Source of the DNA: Bacillota bacterium
Lineage (GTDB): Bacteria > Bacillota > Bacilli > Paenibacillales > UBA4045
Direction of reading: 5' to 3'
DNA: 5,376 nt
NCBI GenBank assembly: GCA_023441055.1
Contig: JAEZQY010000045.1
Span: 1-5,376 of the forward strand
The notes below the pieces were generated by a model. The model was not told the DNA's origin. It saw only the letters and a program-made list of their open reading frames with translations, and searched no databases. The translations under genes and the position numbers were made by a program. Below, piece after piece: positions 5,255 through 5,376 of the stretch. Numbering within the stretch: position 1 is the first letter of the stretch; every line of letters starts with the position of its first letter.

Positions 5255-5376
5255 GTTCCCGCATTCACGAACCCGAGAACCTTAAGCCCCCAACGGGGGC
5301 GGCCGCGACGCGGTTAGGTTCGCAGGGTTGTCGCCTGAGTCCGCTTCCCCGAAATGCCTCTCGGCGACCAAGGATC
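5255..5376. repeat. attC-like structured repeat E6 (right part cut by window edge)
   Basis: Sixth copy, following core TTATAAC (5248-5254). It contains the closing-stem 5' half GCATTCACG, arm 1 with tip GCCCCC-AAC-GGGGGC, arm 2 GTCGCC/GGCGAC with the conserved loop CGAAATGCCTCT (5350-5361), and the first bases of arm 3 (AAGGATC) like those of E4. The window ends inside arm 3, so the right core and next cassette are not visible. Confidence 0.85.

Noticed and set aside
1..5376. CRISPR-like reading of the regularly repeated units
   Set aside because: The repeats are about 150 bases with branched folds, the intervening units are whole genes of 0.6-1.3 kb, and no cas genes are present.

Overview
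The window is a tandem array of five single-purpose gene cassettes separated by six copies of one GC-rich structured repeat of about 150 bases; the first and last copies are cut by the window edges. Layout: repeat E1 (1-141) | GNAT acetyltransferase (-) | E2 (806-952) | DUF2971 protein (-) | E3 (1938-2086) | GIY-YIG/DUF4357 protein broken by one in-frame stop (-) | E4 (3013-3163) | RelE/ParE-type toxin-antitoxin pair (+) | E5 (3785-3932) | HEPN-motif protein (-) | E6 (5255 to the end). No integrase, transposase, tRNA, rRNA or CRISPR array is visible.

The arrangement is that of an integron cassette array. Genes are packed within a few tens of bases of the repeats. Each repeat is bounded by an AAC...GTT core pair like integron attC R-boxes, and the gene content (GNAT, DUF2971, toxin-antitoxin, small nuclease) is typical cassette cargo. 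The repeats are not ordinary attC hairpins, however. They fold on paper into a multi-branched, cloverleaf-like head closed by a perfect 9-bp stem (GCATTCACG/CGTGAATGC). The divergent copy E5 keeps the same fold through compensatory changes.

The most striking signal lies at the cassette ends. Every cassette is bounded by its own 18-nt inverted repeat, far longer than the 7-bp R-box complementarity of classical cassettes. The pairing stops at position 19 in all five, and position 11 is always G at one end against A (read inward) at the other. If a cassette is circularised, these ends flank the repeat and extend its closing stem. This is strong sequence evidence that the units move, or once moved, as discrete circles or hairpins.

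Four of the five cassettes read on the minus strand, which suggests the array polarity is minus. The toxin-antitoxin pair reads the other way and carries its own extended -10 promoter. The host cannot be named. AT-rich genes with strong AAGGAG/GGAGGT ribosome sites indicate a low-GC bacterium, while the repeats are visibly much more GC-rich than the genes.
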